From Volvox africanus (taxonomy: Eukaryota; Chlorophyta; Chlorophyceae; Chlamydomonadales; Volvocaceae), in assembly GCA_030268105.1 (NCBI GenBank), contig BSDZ01000078.1, forward strand, positions 5,565,001 through 5,629,000: a stretch of 64,000 nucleotides of DNA, given 5' to 3'. Positions 1-12,420 of the stretch are shown piece after piece (position 1 is the stretch's first letter; every line of letters begins with the position of its first letter). A model generated the notes under the pieces. The model was not told the DNA's origin and made no database searches. It saw nothing but the letters and a program-made list of their open reading frames with translations. Made by a program: the position numbers and the translations under genes.

Positions 1-159
1 CTGAGGTGGCCAGTTCAAGGGTGGGGTACTTGACAACGTACTAAGCGTGTAATGCGGTCTTCCTGCCACATACATGTATACTGTGCGAATTTCCAATGGC
101 TGCATGGCTCTGTCCTATATTAATTCCTGTCTTGGCGACGGCTTTTATTCAACCTGCAG

Positions 160-1552
160 ATGTGGTTTAGCTTCTACCGCCGCGACGGTCAGAATGACTC
201 GTGCGGATTCGAGCACGTGTTCGTGGGCGAGAGCAAGGGCGACACCATCACCGGCTTCCACAACTGGATCCAGGTTAGGGGGACGAGAGGTTGAGTGAAA
301 CCTGTACACAGGTACCTGGTAGAATTGCGCTTTCTAGATTCCCGCAGTCAGGTTAAGAGACTTAACGTTCTTTAGCCTCCCTGGCTTGCTGTCAGGTGCG
401 ACAGGAGGCTGCAAACTCAAAACCTGGGTGATGAGCGTCGACAGCCAAGGGCGACAAAGCTCAAATAGTGTAGGCGGGTTGCCGGAACTGTGGAGCTGGG
501 AAGGTTTATGCATACCAGATTCAAACAGCAAAACGTACGGCAACATATTGTATGCAACTTCGTTCATGCCGCCGCATCTAATAAGCTGCAAATTCAGATG
601 AGCCTTAGCGCGTACTCTCTTTACTCGTGACATGCCTAGCCTTTACGTTCCTTTTAGTCATTTGTACCGTCCAATAGGTCACTGGAATCCCTCCACCGCC
701 TGCGGCCTCGTCCAAACGCGGCACCTGCTGTAAACTCATACCGACGTTATCTGGATAGGTGTTGCAAACGGTGGCAACTAAGCTCTTCTGTCTTCTCTGT
801 CGCATGCACGAACCTATCTCATCCCTCAGTTCTTCATCGAAGAGGGTCGGGGCAACGTGGACTACCTGGGCTATATCAAACCCAAGCAAGGAAGGGATGA
901 CACGGACAATGAGGATCGTGTGATTTCCGTGGCGTTCAGCTGGAAAGGCGAGGAGAAGAACGTGTCTACGTTCTTTGTGGGTGAGTCATTGCTGTGGGGA
1001 CACCATTACCTTGGGCTGGGACGAGGGAAGGCTGAAACGCTTTGACAAAGAAGACGCTATTGGGGACGGTTTTTATTCGGCACTTCATCTTATACTGCAT
1101 AGCGGGAAGGGGACGGATGATTAACGCCCGTGTGTCGGTGTGCAAATTGGGGCTGTGCCCGGCGCGGTACATAGTATGTACGGCGTGGTACATAGGATGG
1201 CCAAGGGGAGGATTTGTTGCTCACTGTGTGGGGTTGTTATTCGGGTCTTGCCGGGCGCCAGAACGTCTGTCCGCAGCGGCCTGGGGACCGATATAGCGGT
1301 CCACGGCTCTGTGATTTTCTTATATCTTCCTCGCGGTCTTCTCCTGTATCAGAACCCGCGACAAAACCCCTCCGCCATTTGAGGCAATCGCTACGCATCC
1401 GTGCCTGAACAGGCACCTCTCCCGAGTTCGAGTTGGCATTATACACGATGTGCTTCTTGGTTAACCCCGATGAGACTAAGACTTTCTTAGAGATTGGACC
1501 GTACGATCTCAACATCACGTGCTATCGCATCCGCTCGAAGTACGGCGATAAG
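160..1552 (+). CDS. EndoU (XendoU/PP11-like) endoribonuclease, internal part of a split gene
   Basis: Three exons can be joined in frame: 160-273, 830-980 and 1413-1552, each with AG acceptor and GT donor. The product reads through the EndoU core: GFEHVFVGE and GFHNWIQ carry the two histidines expected for catalysis, then [29 protein letters not shown], and the family signature [16 protein letters not shown]. EndoU enzymes are metal-stimulated nucleases that cut RNA at uridines and leave cyclic phosphate ends. The exon 2/3 junction splits a glycine codon (GTGG|GC) and restores FVGTSPEFE exactly. Exon 1 begins just after an acceptor, so the N-terminus lies outside the window. The last exon, expected to carry the closing strand of the domain, was not found between 1,553 and 4,200. 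The domain call is secure; gene completeness is not. Confidence 0.88.
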
Positions 1553-4211
1553 GTGTGTGGTAGGCGCCGTCCGTATCACCATGGAAGGGGGAATCATTTC
1601 GGTCAGTGCCGCATGAGGCGCCTGTGGCCTAGTCCCCGCGATTATGGATAGCTAGAGCCACGCATATATGTAGAATTTGCGTCCCAGCGTCGTAGCCAGG
1701 CAGGTTCCGAAAAACGGCGAGGGGCCTCATATGGCCAAGCCGTACACTATCTGGAATGCGGTACATCTCTGCTGCATTACGCCTTAGGCACAATGAATGC
1801 AAACAACCTGCGTCCTTTGCCATATCCATACATCTTTCCCCGCCATGTGCAAACCTCTCTCCCGTTCCGTAACCAAATGATCCCTGCACGGCCCCCAGGT
1901 AGCCACCGCTTACCCAGATCTCCTTGGAGAAGACCCGTCCAACGAGCTGGCTAACCTTACCGTGTAGCGTGCACGTGACCAAGTACCAAGTTCCGGGTCT
2001 GCAACCCAAGCGGCTCCCGTCAAGAGATGTGATTTCGGTCAGGATTCGCAACAGATGGATGGACAGGCAGAAGGAAGTTTGGGCAGCAGCAGTCCTTACT
2101 AAGATTATCTTGTGGATCTTTGAGCGTTGGAGACCGCCCCGCGTGAGATACCTGTCTTGTGACAGATGCCCTTATGATGAAATCGGTTACAAATGATAAA
2201 ATAAACCGGCAAATGGAAAGGCCTGCATTCGTGACCAACAAGAGCCGCAGGAAAAAGCGGCGGGGAATTGTGGTCTTACCAATGTCTACATGTCACGCCG
2301 GAAGCCGGTGAACGTGCGTGGCAGCAGGGTGCGATTATCAGCAGGGTAAATATTTTCGTTTAAACGGGGTTACTGACGTCTTTTTGTATTTTCGTTGGGT
2401 GTCATTTATATTTAATTGTGTACGTACGTCTTGGGAGGTACTCAAGTTACTTGGCAAGTGTTCCAAATTCGACGGTCTATCTGGATACTCAAAGAGCATG
2501 CAGTATGTTGCTGGCTGGGACTACTTGATATTTTGTGTTTTGCAAGCCCTCTGCTGAGGCGTACATAAGACCAGAATCGGGGGCAGCTCAAGTGCCGCCA
2601 AACAGCTGGCTTCTGTCATGCACCGTTGACAGCGTGACAATTCTGGTAAAAGAGCGGTTAGGAAGCGACAGTTCCGACAGCTGCTGATTCGCGTGAATGA
2701 CAGTTGGTCGTTGTTGGATCCAAGAGCCGTACATTTCAGTGATCTATTGCTGTTACCTAAGGCGAAGACTTCCCGTTGGAATCTTCGAGATGTTACTAAA
2801 TGTGTAGGTTAGGGGAGGTCCTCTGTTGTGGATCATCTCCGTTCTATCAGGGAGCCTTGCGACCGCTTGGTTTGTTTATTTAGCATTAAGTGGGATATAT
2901 CCGTACAAATAAATGCCATATGCCGCCGGAAAGGCCTCCTAATCCTAACGGCGGTACACGTGGCGCAAATTCCGCGCTATGAACGTGAGTCAACCCGACA
3001 TTCTTTTCGCAACTCGTTGGAAAGTAAGGTGGCGGCAAAGGTTACGGCGGCATCCCCAAAACATCAAGCACCACACTTATTAAGCTAACCTACAAGGCGT
3101 GTGTAAATGAATATAACTGAACCTAAGACCAAACGTTATTACGTTTGCATCCTTGAGTCCATCAGCCCGTGTATATATGGCCATTCATTCACGAATCAAA
3201 ACTACACATGGCGGCGCAACTTCGCTCCTGGTGAATGACCAAGGTAGGTTAGGGGACGGGGTGCATATTGGTTACCTTGCCGCCGTGTGTCTGGAATGGC
3301 ATCTCAAAACCCAAAGAGGACGATAAAAGAAAGGAACCTCGCCCATCAGCTGCAAGCCTCAAGCTGCCCTACTGGATGCCTGCCAGGGACACCCAGGGAC
3401 GTTCGCTGCAGGGTGAGGAGAAATGTAAGGTGAGAACTCGCACCCCAGCACCACTCACTCGCTATTGCACTGTGTGTTACACCAGGATCAAATACCAACA
3501 GGCACAGGGACAAGGTCTTCCAAGGCCTGCATTGGGAGCCACAGCAGCCACATCGGATTAGTGGGCACTGAAATCCAAACAACTATGAATCATCTTGTGT
3601 GCAGTAGTAGAAGGGGTTGGTTCGGAGGGGATAACAATGACTCTACCTCCGAAGTTAATTAGATGCGCGGGAGTTCCAATGTGCTCCCGACGTGACTCCA
3701 TAAAAACACTTCGGCAATTTTTGTTTACTTCGCAATGCTTGAGTTATTGCCCGCCATGCGAGCAGCAGCCCAGGTGAGGAACCTACGGCCTAAAGAACAG
3801 ATGCATGGGTTTCGACCAAGTCCACTTACATCTGACAATGGATAGGTTTTAAAGCTTAATATATCGCTCTGCCTTCCAAAGGATGGATTGCACAGGTACG
3901 CGCATACAAAAACAATTGCACGCATGCATCCATGAACTCATGTACCCGCCAACAGAGGCAGGGCAGTGGACGAACCCGCCCAATTCCCAGTAAGGTAGGC
4001 ACATCTGCATGGTGCGGCAGACCGCCATCAGACACAATGCGTCCTGGCTCTTACAATCTCTGTGTGCTCACGGGCACATCTCCACACACTCTGTACTTGC
4101 TTCTACCCTCCGCGTCAGAGTCAGGGGCTAGGTCTTCAGAGAAGTAAGATTTTGAAGAAACCCTTCAGAATCGCAAATCGCTGCAGCAGGGTAATCATTT
4201 CAGGTGCGGTT
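1553..4211. other. No recognisable gene
   Basis: The EndoU 3' end may lie in the first part, but no exon could be matched to the family. Short open frames here show no codon structure or family motif. One exon-like stretch near 3,330-3,430 ends in a good donor (AAG|GTGAGA) but has no partner. The only structure noted is the inverted-repeat pair listed separately. Confidence 0.5.
2803..3094. repeat. Possible small MITE-like element with 10 bp inverted ends
   Basis: TGTAGGTTAG at 2803-2812 is the exact reverse complement of CTAACCTACA at 3085-3094, bounding a 292 bp noncoding stretch. A further GTAGGTTAGGGGA lies at 3,244. No convincing target-site duplication is visible, so this may be chance. 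Confidence 0.25.
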
Positions 4212-7200
4212 CTAGGCGTCCTCCTTCGTTTCCAGGATGTGACGGTGGGAGCGGCGGCCGCTGCCGGTTGAGGGGGTGCTTTGGATGGGCAGGCACCGGC
4301 CCAAGTAGTCGTCCGTGTGGCCCCTGACGATTGGCTGGCATTCGTACTTTTTGGGCCAGCACTGAGTGCCACTGGGCGCGTTCAGGATGCAGAAGTCGTT
4401 CTTCTTGCCGATGGTACACTCAAGTTCATTGCAGTGCTGGCACTTGCCGGCCTTCTTGATGTCGGTCACACCCACACACGAAGCAGCGCAGCTGCGGAGA
4501 GGGGGTTGACGGGGTTAAGTTGAACAGGGCGGCATCTATCGCAGCAGTCAGAGAGTGCGGAGAGTATGGACTCCTCGTATTTGCTGTGTCGCTGTTTTTA
4601 CGCACGCGTCACTCGCTTCGTATACCATCCATGCATTCTCAAAACCCTTCCACACACGCATGCACCTAAATCCCTCAGACATGTGGTGGACGCCCCAAGA
4701 TGACGCCTGCATCGCTCCGTCACTTTGGAGGATAGATGCACATGGTAACAAGATGCCCATACTCAACTACCAAACCTCATTCCCTCAACAGATGCGTATT
4801 GCATTGGCCGCACCCCATGTTCCCACATTCATGTAAATGTATGATTTTATTTGTATAATTTTGTATGATTATATATGAAGATCCTACACCAAATATTGCA
4901 TACGTTTCCTCACATGCATCTGTCACTCACCTGTTTGGGAATGTTTGATAGGTACGATTGAAGAAACCACAAACCGGCTCGTATGTAAATGGGCAGGAGC
5001 ACTTTGGCGGTGGAGCCTGGCTGCACGAAGTAGAGTTCAACAAGTCACCTGTGGTGGAGTCGTACCAGATGGCCGAGCACGCCGGCAGTGTAATGCCGTG
5101 TAAAGTGCTGATGCAAGGCATTTCGATGCACTTGGCGTCAGGGACGCCGGGGCAGGTGGAGGTCTCGCATGGCGATAGCGTATTACACATGTAGCGAGGG
5201 GATCCTGGAGCGCAACTACAGGTTGGGTGACAGCGGGCAGTTGTGCAGGCGTAAGGACAAATACCATTAGTGAGACGGGGCGACATCTGGAATACCTTAC
5301 GACCTGTTTATCGCATCATTAGAAAATAATATTGATTCACTCCCCGCCTATTACACGTGTAATATTAACCATACCAGGAGCTAATGAGTTCATAACGAGG
5401 CCAGATCGGTTAGGTTGCTGTCAACTCAATCACAAGGTTATGTAGCAAGGAAAGAACGCTCCCCATCATCACGGTACTTCACTAAGACATCCTGCCTGCG
5501 CATGTACAACGCAATATCGCACTATTAGGCCACTGACCTAGGAAGAGATGTACACACGCCCGTGTAAGCCACCTCCTGATTGGCGCACGACGCCTCGCAC
5601 GAGTTGCCGTAGGTCTTGTTGTTCTTGCCACAGACAGGATCGTAGACCGCCATGCACATGCAGCTGCCGTTACTGCTGCTATTCGTGGATGGACCCGAAC
5701 AGTTGACCCGTTTGCCGTCCAGGTCCACGTACACCGCCTCGCAGGGCGGCACTGGCTCTCCCTGGAAGGTGCCGTCCAGGCAGTAGTTCGCCAGGCAGGA
5801 AGCGGTGGGGTTGGCCGGGCAGGAGCTGACCGCGCAGGGGTCAGCGAAGCACACGACCCAATTGTCGCTAGGGCAGCTGCGCAGCATTTAACACGGATAC
5901 GCGCACGCACACCACGATAGGAAGATAAGATGCAGCTGCCATTAGGACTGCTTTCTACGTTTTCATCGACACCAACACGGAGAGCAGGCCAACTGCAAGG
6001 TCGCATCTGACAATGACATGGAGCCTGAATATGTATTGGGACCTAGAGCTGGCTTGAGTTTTCATTCGGGGCTTTGTTGGCCCTTGGACTGCTCGAATGG
6101 GCCGGGATAAAACCCCGGTTTTGTGTCAATGCATGCGAAGAGGAACCCTCGTCAAATGTCCCACCGAATAGATGGCTCGGTTGGGCCGCAGGTCACCGGC
6201 TCATTAGTGTCGGCTGAGACCCAGATGGCCGTGCATGCCGGTCATTCTACGTCATTGTAAGTGCTCTTGCAGGGCTTGATGATGCACTTTGCGTCAGGAA
6301 CGCCAGGGCAGGTTGCCCCCTCGCATTCCGATGGCGATATACACTTGGCTTGAGGATATTGTGGTGAGCAACTACGGGTCAAGTGGTGGGGGTCAGCACA
6401 CGGAAACTGAGCAAGAGCAAGGTTAACCAAACCCGTGCACAGCTGGTGCGCACGGGTTTTTCATTGGTTACTACCGGATGTAGCAATGAACATTGCGCAC
6501 GCTCCAACGGACTGGACTGACCTCCTGTGCGCCCGGACAAGATGAAGGCCATGTGTTGGCTAGACGCGGTGCCCAAGGCTCCGGACCGCCCAGGGCCCTA
6601 CCTGACGAAGTCGTTGAGTGCTTCACACGCGCCTTCAGTCCAAGTACCATCCATATCCAACTCGCAGGTTGCCATACACTTGTTTGCGTACGTCTTGCCG
6701 TTGCTGCCACATACGGGGTTGTACTCCAGGGTGCAGATGCAGGGCTCCTCGCACTTTCCTACTGTCCAATTGCCATACGCACCAAGATCACAGGCCGCAA
6801 AGCAATTAATTGGAGTCGGTTCGGCCATTGCCGCTGCACACTGGGCTGTGCAGCATAGCACAGACGCATGGTTCATGGCACATACCTGCCGTCCACTTGC
6901 CATCCTGACCCAATTGGCAGGCTGCCGTGCAGTTGTTGGCATAAGTCACTCCGTCGCTACCACAGACGGGTTCGTACTCCGTTGTACATCTACAGGGCGC
7001 CTTAATGGTAGTATTGCAGCGGATTATCTCTTGTGTGGTAGGATCAACCCACAATGGAGCGCAGGGCACCAGCTGCTGTCCTTGGTACTCGATGCCGTTG
7101 CAGGCGTTCAGGTAGCAGATCGCATCAGCGGGCAGGGGGTTCAGACACGTGCTCGGCCATGGCTGCTCGCAGGGGTTGCTGGCACAGCGGGCTACGCCAA

Positions 7201-7839
7201 TGCACCTGCAGAGGGCATCTGGGGTGCTAAGCTACAAGCCAGGCGGGCCAGGCTGGACGGACTGGATATGATGCATGGCGACGTGATGGCGTCATGAATT
7301 CGACCCGATTCGTCGGGTGCGAGTTTACTCACCCTGCTACCGGGTTCAGTTCGTCTTGCGGACATCGGCCTGGACTCCAAGCCCCCTGGCCGAGCTGGCA
7401 TTCCGCATAACACTTATTCGAGTAGGTACTGTTGTCCTTGCCGCAAACGGGCAAGTACTCGAGCGTGCAAGGACTGCAGCTGTCTGTATTTCCCAGGCTG
7501 TCGCTGTTTTGGGAGCCTCCACCTGCACAATGATAACTCAGATTGCTCATTAAGTCGTAAGAAACGGGAAATCCAAAACAAACGAAGCGGGACGTCGGAC
7601 GATTCTTTTCTAAGACCTTTGCGTTGCCCAGAAAATTTAATATCACCATATCTAGAAGGCTGAAATAGACACAACTAGAGATCTGCGAGCGAGGTGATAA
7701 ACCTCGCTCGCCGAAAGGCTTTCAAACCGGAATAACCACCAGCCCAAATGCCATATTCGCAAAAGAAACGCCCATACCCACCTTGTGCAAGTGAACCTTC
7801 ATGAAGAAGTTGACATGCAGCAAGGAAAATGACAACCAT
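4212..7839 (-). CDS. Secreted multi-Kazal serine protease inhibitor (copy B)
   Basis: Exons in transcript order: 7839-7782, 7522-7333, 7205-6886, 6833-6602, 5876-5538, 5215-4931, 4491-4212. They total 1,704 nt (567 codons plus stop). The first intron is phase 1 and all others phase 2. Exon 1 is a neat signal peptide, [19 protein letters not shown]. Kazal cores follow: [74 protein letters not shown]. They alternate with a Cys-rich module of the type DPC..SCP..P.A.C....C....PC.A.YVD. The last exon is a separate Cys-rich domain ([24 protein letters not shown]) shared with copy A. Kazal domains block serine proteases with a rigid loop, and the product should be extracellular. A further exon with an in-frame stop (6371-6242) is left out of this model; see its own entry. 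Confidence 0.85.
6180..6371 (-). pseudogene. Nonsense-containing duplicate exon inside Kazal gene B
   Basis: After a TAG acceptor, an exon in the same phase as the later exon at 5215 reads [11 protein letters not shown], then CPGVPDAKC. It matches that exon almost word for word (CPGVPDAKC in both). At 6244-6242 it hits TGA, after which the frame goes on with a recognisable PACTAIW (paralogue: PACSAIW). No Kazal core follows. Joining 6602 directly to 5876 keeps frame, so the exon can be skipped without harm. It is either a decayed exon or a poison exon. Confidence 0.65.
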
Positions 7840-9832
7840 GCGCGCTCCTGAAAGATGACCGCCCACCATTAATGACCCGTAATGCATGCTCACCAAACAA
7901 CAAGGAAGCTTGCAAATAAGGATAGCGAATTTGGTAAGCGACTTTGAGCGGGGACTTTTGAGTCACACTGTATTGGACGACGTGACAACTAAGGAACGAA
8001 GCTCCTACTTTTCAGGAATAGGGAGGCGATATGTATGTGGTTTCAGCTGTTTCAGTATCCATTCCTGGCGAGATAATGGAAAAAACTTTATGCCAATTGT
8101 CACACAGTACGACATATGCAGCTGGGTAGCTTACGGCAAGCTAGGCTTATGAAGCTTCCAAACTACGGCGCTGCGATGTTGGAGGTAACCGATTACTGTA
8201 AGAGCCTACCGCGCGTTAAGCATAGTGAGGAAGGTGTGGAAGCTGCCCGCTGTCAACGTACTCGCGGACACAAATGAAGGAACTTGATGCACGCCGAACC
8301 CATTTAGGTCTTTTGATATGTGTTCATCGGATAAAGTGATAATGTAATGATGTCAGTATATTGCCGTGGCAAGACAGGGCAAGGGGTGTGCTTGGCAGGC
8401 GCGGTCTCACCAGGAGCATGAGCCGACACGAGCGAGCCTGAGAAAGTTTAAGACAATCTTACAGTTTGATGTACATCCATAATATTGTAAATCTTTTACT
8501 ATTTTAAAGTGTCAATGTATCAGGGTCAGCAAGAAAAGGAGTCGAGCTAACCACCGTGGATCGGAGAACCGGACAAGGAGTATCATTTTTTGTAAATCAG
8601 CGCCAAGCGCCCGCCTGCTTAGATTGTGCGCCCTAGGTTATTAACGCCCTCCGTTCTTACCCGTTTGTGCAACCTTTTCGCTGAAAATCATACCATATCA
8701 CGGGCGGGCGGAGAAGTTGCTATGAGTGACATTCGAGTGACCTTAAATAGTGGTCCCAGTTGCATGAAATCGTTGCATGGAAGCTGATTCCTTTGCATAA
8801 GGGCTGCATATAATCTTAACTTGGCACAACAAGATCAATTGAAAGCGGGAAAGAGTGACTTGCGCCCGTAGTGAGCCCGCCGTCAGCGCAGGGGACGACA
8901 CCAAAGTGAATACAATAAAATTAAGCATTTGCCTGCGAGAAGAATGAAAGTGACTGGCTCCCATGTATCTCAAACGAGCGTTTTGCCACGGCTGTCATCG
9001 GCGTGCGCACTGTTCGCGGGCGGGTAATGAAGCGGAAACGAAGGAGGATGCAAGCGATTACTACAAAATACAATGCGGGCGTTCTGGAGGGCATAGCAAA
9101 TACATATGTCATTATGGACCCAAGGTGTAAGACACATATGTAAGTACGAGAAAGTAGTCCCAAAAAAGAAGCTAAAGGAAGAAACATAATCGAAAACCAC
9201 GTGAGCAAAATACGCGCGCTTTAAATCAGTGAACCGCTATGGCATCGACTGGCACTCACGTCGCCCCAAGTCATCGTTATTTCCAAATCCTTATTTTACC
9301 CGCCTCTTCATCCCCTCCGCATGTACGTCCAGTCGATTTCATACCACACACAGTGCTTTGCGCGCCTCAGGTTGAAAAGTAGACATTCAAATAAATGCAT
9401 ATGAATTCGAGCACCACATCTAACATAGCAACAAAGCTGGCTTCGCGCAACCACCACCTGCTCCGGCCGGATACGTGCAACTATAACCCTGCCATATTCC
9501 CCCCACCAACAAGTGTCCGTCCTGTTTCGCTGTATGGATAATGTCGCAATCACCACGCGTGCCTTAATTACGTCTCAGCTATTGCAACTGCATGCATCAT
9601 ATTTCTATTGGCCCCACCCCTTATGCGTTTTCTTATCGGCTTGGTTTCTCTACATGGCGAACTCAACGCGCAGAACTTACTATGTCTCCTTCCAATAATT
9701 GAACTTTCAACCTGCGTTTCAGAAACCTTGACGATACAGACCCTCTAGCCGAAGACTGCCGCGCAGCAACCCCATTGAGCGGTGTGCATGGATACAAGTA
9801 TTCGAAGACATGCGTGCCCAGACCAAGTCCAC
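7840..9832. other. Intergenic, no recognisable gene
   Basis: This lies between the start of Kazal gene B and the 3' end of Kazal gene A and should hold the promoter of B. Open frames on both strands lack family motifs and usable splice partners. Nothing else was seen. Confidence 0.5.
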
Positions 9833-12420
9833 CTAAACCGCCAAACGACGACCAGCTTTGTGGGCGGGGGCGGATGGCGGGGGAACAGCAGGCCTCTGCT
9901 GGCACTTCCCTAGGAAGTCGCAATACTTGACGTCAGAAGCCGCCTTGCACTCATACTTGACATCCCAGCACTGCTGATTGCTAGGCACTGCTAATATGCA
10001 CAGATCATTCTTCTTTCCAATGATGCACTCCTCGCCATTGCAATGATTGCATTTTCCGATCTTTTTAATAGTGGCGCCCAAGCAGTCCGCAATGCACCTG
10101 GGGCCGGGCAGGGGACAGGGCATGAGACATCACGGCGAGAGAGAGTGACATGAAGAAAGTGAACGAGAGGACATCGCTCGCACAGCGCCATAGTGGAAAA
10201 CACTCGCTTCGGTACTTTCTTTATCTCCGGCGCTATCACTCGCCGATGAAGGTATAGGCACTCGGGCACACCGGCCAGCTGTTTAGGGACCGCAGCTGTG
10301 TTCGGATGCTTACTTGTTAGGATAGTTCTTATAATCGACGCCGCACACCGGCTGGTAGTCCGTTGGGCAGTCGGAGCAGGCAGGCGCTCCCGGCAATGAC
10401 GGGATCTTGGTGCAGCTGGCCGGGGGAGGCTTCCCAGTGCAGGGCGTCGGTGCATCAGGCGTATCGGGAACATCCGGGGAATCCGGGGGAGCGCTGGGCG
10501 GGTTGGTCGCTAAAGGATTCTGTGCACCGGAACTCTTCGGAGGCGGAGAAGCTGGAGACCTGCAGACGTGAGAATGAAACATGGCGTCAGCGGCCGGAAG
10601 TGGCATCCAAAATCAGTACCTTCACTCGCTTCTTTGTGTTGGAACTGGGAAATAGCATCGTAGCTCAAATAAAATCATTACAAAGCCGTCTTGACCATCT
10701 GGAACAAACTGTTGCTACACAAACGCAGGCGAAAAACATCGGCCACTCTACAGCCGATGCCACTTTGGACGCGGTCCCAACGCCCCACCACCTAACTGAA
10801 ACCTTGATCAATATTTTCGCAGAATGAAGGCGGACCAGGAGTACTCAGAAACGCAGTACTGGCAATTTCAAACGGCTGAAGGGTTCAGGTCAGTGCCAAA
10901 TAAGATCAACACAAGGCCCGGAGAGCTGTGCGACCACCTCACCGTACAGCCGCGCCGTTGCAGACCCCGGTGGATTGCACGGACACTCCACAGCAATATG
11001 CCTCGCAGGTGTTCCCGTAGGTTAAGCCGTCTGACCCGCATACTGGTCGATACTCTAGGGTGCAAATGCAGTCGGGGCGGCAAGAGGAGCAAGCATCATT
11101 ATAGGCGACCTGTACACCTCTGCACTTCGCCTCGCAGTCGTTTGTGTACGTCTGTCGATCAACTCCGCATACGGGGACATAGTCCGTAGAGCAGGTGCAT
11201 TTGTTGGAGAATTTCAGGTCGGTCTTTCGCACGAAGGGCGTTCCGTTCTGGGGTATCCACACCGCGCTGCAGGGATCAATCTGGGGGGACGAAGGGAAGG
11301 GGGCGGAAGGGAAGGGCAGGCGGACAAGCTAAGAGGGTGCAGCAATAGGAATTGGTCACGACCACAAACTTAACACAGGGTCTGGATACCAAAGGAGGGG
11401 AGGGAGGGAGCAGATCCGGACGGGGACTTGTCCCTGCGAGTCTTACACAGTGAAGCATAAAGCGCCGCGCGTTAGCCAGGAAAGTGTCCCACCGAAACTC
11501 CCACCAATGGATTTCATGGCGTACACATCGCAAAGATCCATTCCCCCTCTTTAACTATACGGAGATCAGGAGCATTTCCTGACGACCTTCTGGAGCTGTT
11601 GTCAACCTAGATACCAGCGGCACTGTGGCCGCTGGTTACAACACGAGCCATGCTCATTCAGTGACGATCCTCTAAACCAACTGTGACAGGGTTTTCAACC
11701 CATGAGGGGTGACAGGGCAACGGAGTAACTGAGCGAACTCGCCATGTGCGCAACCGGCTGTGGGTCCGAACTGACCGTTTGAGAAGTCTTGCTCCAGTGT
11801 TTCGCGTTCATGCAGCGCACGGATAGACAGGTTGAGGTCATGGCGTCAGCGAAGTCTTTGCTGGTCACAGCGCAGGGATCGCCCGAGCACGTAACTTCTG
11901 GATAGCACCTGTGGAAATGGAAAGAGGCAACTGAGTTACGTCGTTGTGCGAAAAAATCCACAGGTTTGGGGCCGCGGGGTTAAAGGCAGTAGAAAAAGAC
12001 TCCAAAGCTTCTAATAACCAGCATTTGCAATGCTAGGACAGGAAACGCTTAATGTAATAGCAGCAGCGCGGTGCTTGCGTGTCGGACCGTCAGATATTGG
12101 CAACCCAAGAATCCCCCAAGATTCCCTGAACCCCGTGCGGGCTTTACATCGCGGTGGGCCGCCAAGTGAACGTACCTATCGAAGGGGTTCTTATAATCGC
12201 ACGAGCCCAGCGTCCAAGTGTCCTTGCCAAGCAAAGTGCAGTTTGCTATGCAACTGTTTGGGTACGTCGTGAGATTCTTGCTGCTGCATACAGGATCATA
12301 AACTGCCGGGCAAGAGCAGTCTGAGGCGCCCAGGACAGCGCGACTGAGCAGACCTAAGAGAGCCGCAAGAAAATTTGGGTCAAGCCAAAATTCATCCATC
12401 AAAATCATCCATCCTTTCAT
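9833..12420 (-). CDS. Secreted multi-Kazal serine protease inhibitor (copy A)
   Basis: Exons in transcript order: 12420-12176, 11908-11776, 11280-10943, 10559-10314, 10097-9833. They sum to 1,227 nt (408 codons plus stop) with GT-AG borders. The N-terminus has a hydrophobic signal stretch ([16 protein letters not shown]) before the first Kazal core CPAVYDPVC. Further cores are [32 protein letters not shown] and [19 protein letters not shown]. The last is cut at PNK by an intron and finished in the next exon (CIADC). A Pro/Ser-rich linker (near [11 protein letters not shown]) precedes the last Kazal. The final exon encodes the same Cys-rich C-terminal domain as copy B ([20 protein letters not shown]). 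The loop [12 protein letters not shown] is nearly that of ovomucoid third domain, giving a predicted P1 leucine. The upstream ATG choice is uncertain. Confidence 0.85.
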
